From: Streptomyces vinaceus
GTDB taxonomy: Bacteria; Actinomycetota; Actinomycetes; Streptomycetales; Streptomycetaceae
Assembly (NCBI RefSeq): GCF_008704935.1
Contig: NZ_CP023692.1
Location: forward strand, 2,861,001 to 2,925,000
Direction: 5' to 3'
Length of the DNA stretch: 64,000 nucleotides
Below the pieces are notes generated by a model. That model did no database searches. It saw only the letters and a list, made by a program, of their open reading frames with translations, and was not told the DNA's origin. This document shows positions 62,301 to 64,000 of the stretch, piece by piece. Position 1 is the stretch's first letter. The number at the start of each line of letters is the position of its first letter. Both the position numbers and the translations under genes were made by a program.

Positions 62301-64000
62301 CTCGTTCTCGGGGAACTGCACCGAGGACACGCCCGGGAGCGAGGCGGGGCGGGTCGCGTCGATGGTGAACAGGCACTGGCCGGCCCAGGGGCCGTCCGCC
62401 GTCCCGTCGTTGCCGCGGACGTCCCAGCGGTAGGTGTTACTGCCCAGGCCCGCGGCGGGGATCGTCAGCTGGGCCATGTTGCCGTTGGCCACGGGGACGC
62501 GGGCGGTCTTCAGCGTGCCGTAGTCGTTCGCGTTCCAGTAGTGGAACTCGGCGGTCAGCGCGTTGTCCTCGGCGTCGGAGACGCGGGCGCGCAGCACGAC
62601 GTTGTCGGTCGTGCCCATCTGGCCGCCGTTGCAGGCCACCGACGGGCTGGAGCTGCGCTCGTACGGGGTGGTGGGCAGCGTGTTGAACTTGGTCGAGATG
62701 CGGGCGCTGTCCGGGTTGAACTTGCGCCACGACACGTCGACGGTGTCGTTCGCGGACTTCAGGCCCATGGTCCACGCCGGCCAGTGGTAACGGGCGGCGT
62801 CGGCGACCGCGGAGGTCACGTTCAGCTCGATGGTGTCACCGTCACCGGGGCAGTTGCGGCCCCCGAAGGACTGGCCCGAGGCGTCGACCAGGCGCTTCCA
62901 GGCGGGCTGGTTGTTCCAGGTGGTGCCGCCGCCGATGGCGTCGGTGTCCCAGATCTGGAGCTGACCGGACTGGCAGCTCCAGGAACCCGCGTACTTCTGC
63001 TGGATGCGGAAGGTGGATTCCAGGATCTGCTTGTCCCACATGGACCCCATGCCGACCTGGAAGAAGGTCTTCGCGCAGACGGTGCCGCCGTTGGCGCCGT
63101 CCTTGGCGCAGCCGACGCGGGCCTCCTTGCTGAGCGTGCCGCCGTTCCAGTAGTTGGTGTTGGCGGAGTTCGCGTAGGCGGTGTGCTTGTAGGCGATCGC
63201 CCAGGCCGACTTCCAGTCGTCCCGCCACACCGGGTCGATGACGACCGGGTAGGTGGTGGCTGCGTCCGTGAGCAGCTTGCGGTCGGGCTTCAGGGTGAGC
63301 TTGGAGCCCTTGAGGTCGACGCCGAGGTCGGCCTCCTTCGACCCGTTGGAGATGCCGTCGACGGCGGGCACCGGCGGAACCGGGGCCGGGGCCTGGGCGG
63401 CGGCCCCGGCGGCCGGGGCAGCCCGCAGGCCGGAGGTCTTGGCGGCGTCCGCGGCCTTGGGAGCGGCAGCCTTCGGGGCCGCGTCGGTCGTCGGGCCCGT
63501 CGTCCCTGCGGTGGACTCGGGGAGGATCTTCTCGGCGCCCGAGTCCCACATCTGCGGCTTGGCGGCGCTGAAGAGGGTCTGTCCGGCCGGATCCACCGCG
63601 CGGAGCTCGCCGCTCGCCTCCTTGCGGACGGTGACGCCCTTGCCTTCGAGACCGAAGTCGAGGCTGGCGAGGGCCGGGTTCTCGGCGGCCTTGCGCGTCT
63701 TGACGACGATCTGGTGCGAGAAACCGCTCACGTCGGCGCTGATGCGCAGGTCCACGTCCTCCAAGACGTTCGCGTACGTGGCGCTGTTGCCCTCCAGCTT
63801 CGGCGCGGGCAGCGGCGTCGGCCAGGTGAGGGAGACGTCCCGGCCGTCCTTGCGCATGGTGGCCAGCGCGCCCGTGCCCCCGCCGGAGAAGGACAGGCCC
63901 ACGGCGGTCGCGGCCGGGGCTATGCGCCCGCCGTCCACCTTCGCGAGCGTGGTGTCCGCGTCGACGAGCTTGCCGCCGCGGTAGACGCGTACCGGCACCA
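59322..64000 (-). CDS. Very large secreted FG-GAP/LGFP-repeat protein (5' end outside window)
   Basis: At least 1558 residues; the frame is open to the right edge, and the first codons resemble an internal domain, so the start lies beyond. Order seen: beta-rich head (to about 260) with an alanine/proline linker (170-215), a DNRLRE-like domain (about 265-440), Ig-like domains (450-650), FG-GAP units with calcium-type DLNGDGTVD loops, LGFP repeats (GYPTTDITEST, GYPTSDEAV, GYPTTDEINHP, GYPQSDEY), then five or more FG-GAP units (DFNGDGRAD, DFNNDGRDD, DFNKDGRDD). LGFP repeats bind cell wall in corynebacteria. Probably wall-associated; the enzymatic or adhesive role is unknown. Confidence 0.85.
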   Translation of the reverse strand, partial: VPVRVYRGGKLVDADTTLAKVDGGRIAPAATAVGLSFSGGGTGALATMRKDGRDVSLTWPTPLPAPKLEGNSATYANVLEDVDLRISADVSGFSHQIVVKTRKAAENPALASLDFGLEGKGVTVRKEASGELRAVDPAGQTLFSAAKPQMWDSGAEKILPESTAGTTGPTTDAAPKAAAPKAADAAKTSGLRAAPAAGAAAQAPAPVPPVPAVDGISNGSKEADLGVDLKGSKLTLKPDRKLLTDAATTYPVVIDPVWRDDWKSAWAIAYKHTAYANSANTNYWNGGTLSKEARVGCAKDGANGGTVCAKTFFQVGMGSMWDKQILESTFRIQQKYAGSWSCQSGQLQIWDTDAIGGGTTWNNQPAWKRLVDASGQSFGGRNCPGDGDTIELNVTSAVADAARYHWPAWTMGLKSANDTVDVSWRKFNPDSARISTKFNTLPTTPYERSSSPSVACNGGQMGTTDNVVLRARVSDAEDNALTAEFHYWNANDYGTLKTARVPVANGNMAQLTIPAAGLGSNTYRWDVRGNDGTADGPWAGQCLFTIDATRPASLPGVSSVQFPENEPDNTGYARTEGTFKLTSGGENDITKYQWWTESDPKVQEASPATAGGSVDVKYTPTAAGPQVMYVRSLDASNNRSDLKSYLFYAKRQPVRDKPGDLNGDGTVDLWSVDPGSGQLWMHPGKGDGTFGLSRKLNHASFANVKSMSHRNSWSEDLIEDLLVLRPQNGDPSRNTLWVYPGKGDGDLQPLDAKGFEMTAFAGAEEHNHWAQADQVVSIGSVNDDNGDGKTDDNDVPDVLIKEGPKLWLYLGTLTGDLAFPGFEPILLGNADWQNMTIMTPGDLNGDALPEIWARDTVSGKIHQYTSKKTTANTSPALIDLTVYADPAARTASIGSGFTGAAYPHLSSDGDFEKDGYADLWSRDGNGQITEFPGRALSGGSVFGPGRKLVLGGTPWSECQAFTKPGTTTPRQLCGPILAKFNAAGGTAALGYPTTDITESTDAVGRFVHFRKDGESSDNGSIYWHPNTGAWTIINGIRQKWMSLGAERGVMGYPTSDEAVTFDNNGWFSTFSGGGGGAIYFTFEFGGQSVRGTIYKKYIELGGPSGPLGYPTTDEINHPDNVGRYNHFRHKGQTSDTASIYWTTTTAKAWSVRGTIREKWVSLGAEKSWLGYPQSDEYDVYGGPREDFSGGYIRHNHTTGVSVEHKANDRTMDKRTELGGDFNGDGRADVATVYDFGSDAMALYLAPGKADGSGYGAPVLGFNSGAWNWRVKQSQWVVGDFNNDGRDDLAALYDYEDANALFTFLGNADGTFTSLPRSAYVPAGNWNAKAAKLVAGDFNGDKRDDVAMMFDHGGCSTGTHTFLAKADGTFEQQFGSWNSGAGNWCWNESKHVTGDFNKDGRDDILALYGHGDGSVEMYTLFGKPDGGFAAPVKSWSAAPGVWDYNRSKLTSGDYNGDGRADAAILYRYDNGRAAAFTLTGKADGGVNAPVKSWESAENSWYLENTGNPVSGDLDKDGRDDIAIMYNYSAGSNAFFGFKAKADGGFEPPVKSWTAQPGTW

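Overview
The window is a high-GC actinobacterial chromosome segment, almost certainly Streptomyces. The evidence is strong GC3 codon bias, many GTG and TTG starts, mycothiol metabolism (mca), Streptomyces-type secreted proteins with an LAXTG or Excalibur signature, a GAF-GGDEF cyclase beside hutH, and the acyl-CoA carboxylase set pccB/accE/accA. From memory the gene order (pckG, mca, greA, ilvA, metB, msrA, hutH, cdgE, cya, pccB, accA) matches the SCO4920-SCO4980 core of S. coelicolor in inverted order, so most of this is conserved core chromosome. No tRNA, rRNA, CRISPR array or antibiotic cluster was seen.

Layout. 1-6.2 kb: end of a D-aminoacylase, a YdcF-like membrane protein, a broken GNAT gene, small proteins, a deazaflavin-type oxidoreductase, a macrodomain protein and an AlaA-type aminotransferase. 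6.3-10.8 kb: a tight four-gene operon of a membrane-anchored binding protein, a TelA-family protein, a lipoprotein joining a binding domain to a von Willebrand A domain, and a two-helix membrane protein. This is the best candidate for a little-described envelope or stress system. 10.9-13.7 kb: PEP carboxykinase and a hemolysin III-type protein, with repeats and a palindrome between them. 13.7-20.4 kb: a glycan operon of three membrane glycosyltransferases followed by a secreted galactose-oxidase-like copper radical oxidase with an Excalibur tail. 20.7-26.3 kb: a YyaL-type thioredoxin-domain protein and a large membrane-anchored NB-ARC/TPR protein, divergently transcribed.

26.4-34.2 kb: mycothiol conjugate amidase, DUF4307 protein, GreA, a DrrAB-like exporter, a lipoprotein, threonine dehydratase, a MarR regulator and a degenerate sigma-like protein with a small membrane partner. 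34.2-43.1 kb: MetB, then an M48 protease between two paralogous proteins of unknown function, then msrA. A small element with a large serine integrase sits inside the 3' end of msrA. The host gene's own tail, with the resolving cysteines, is left stranded beyond the integrase, and the element supplies a replacement tail. The element interior is mostly gene debris.

43.1-64 kb: a zinc alcohol dehydrogenase and divergent XRE regulator with palindromes between them, an L,D-transpeptidase, a putative sortase-E substrate, hutH, a GAF-GGDEF cyclase, enoyl-CoA hydratase, an Rv1264-like adenylate cyclase, biotin ligase divergent from pccB-accE, a tiny membrane protein, maf and biotin carboxylase accA. 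The window ends inside a very large secreted FG-GAP/LGFP-repeat protein. Convergent genes are usually separated by perfect hairpins without T-tracts, typical of Streptomyces terminators.
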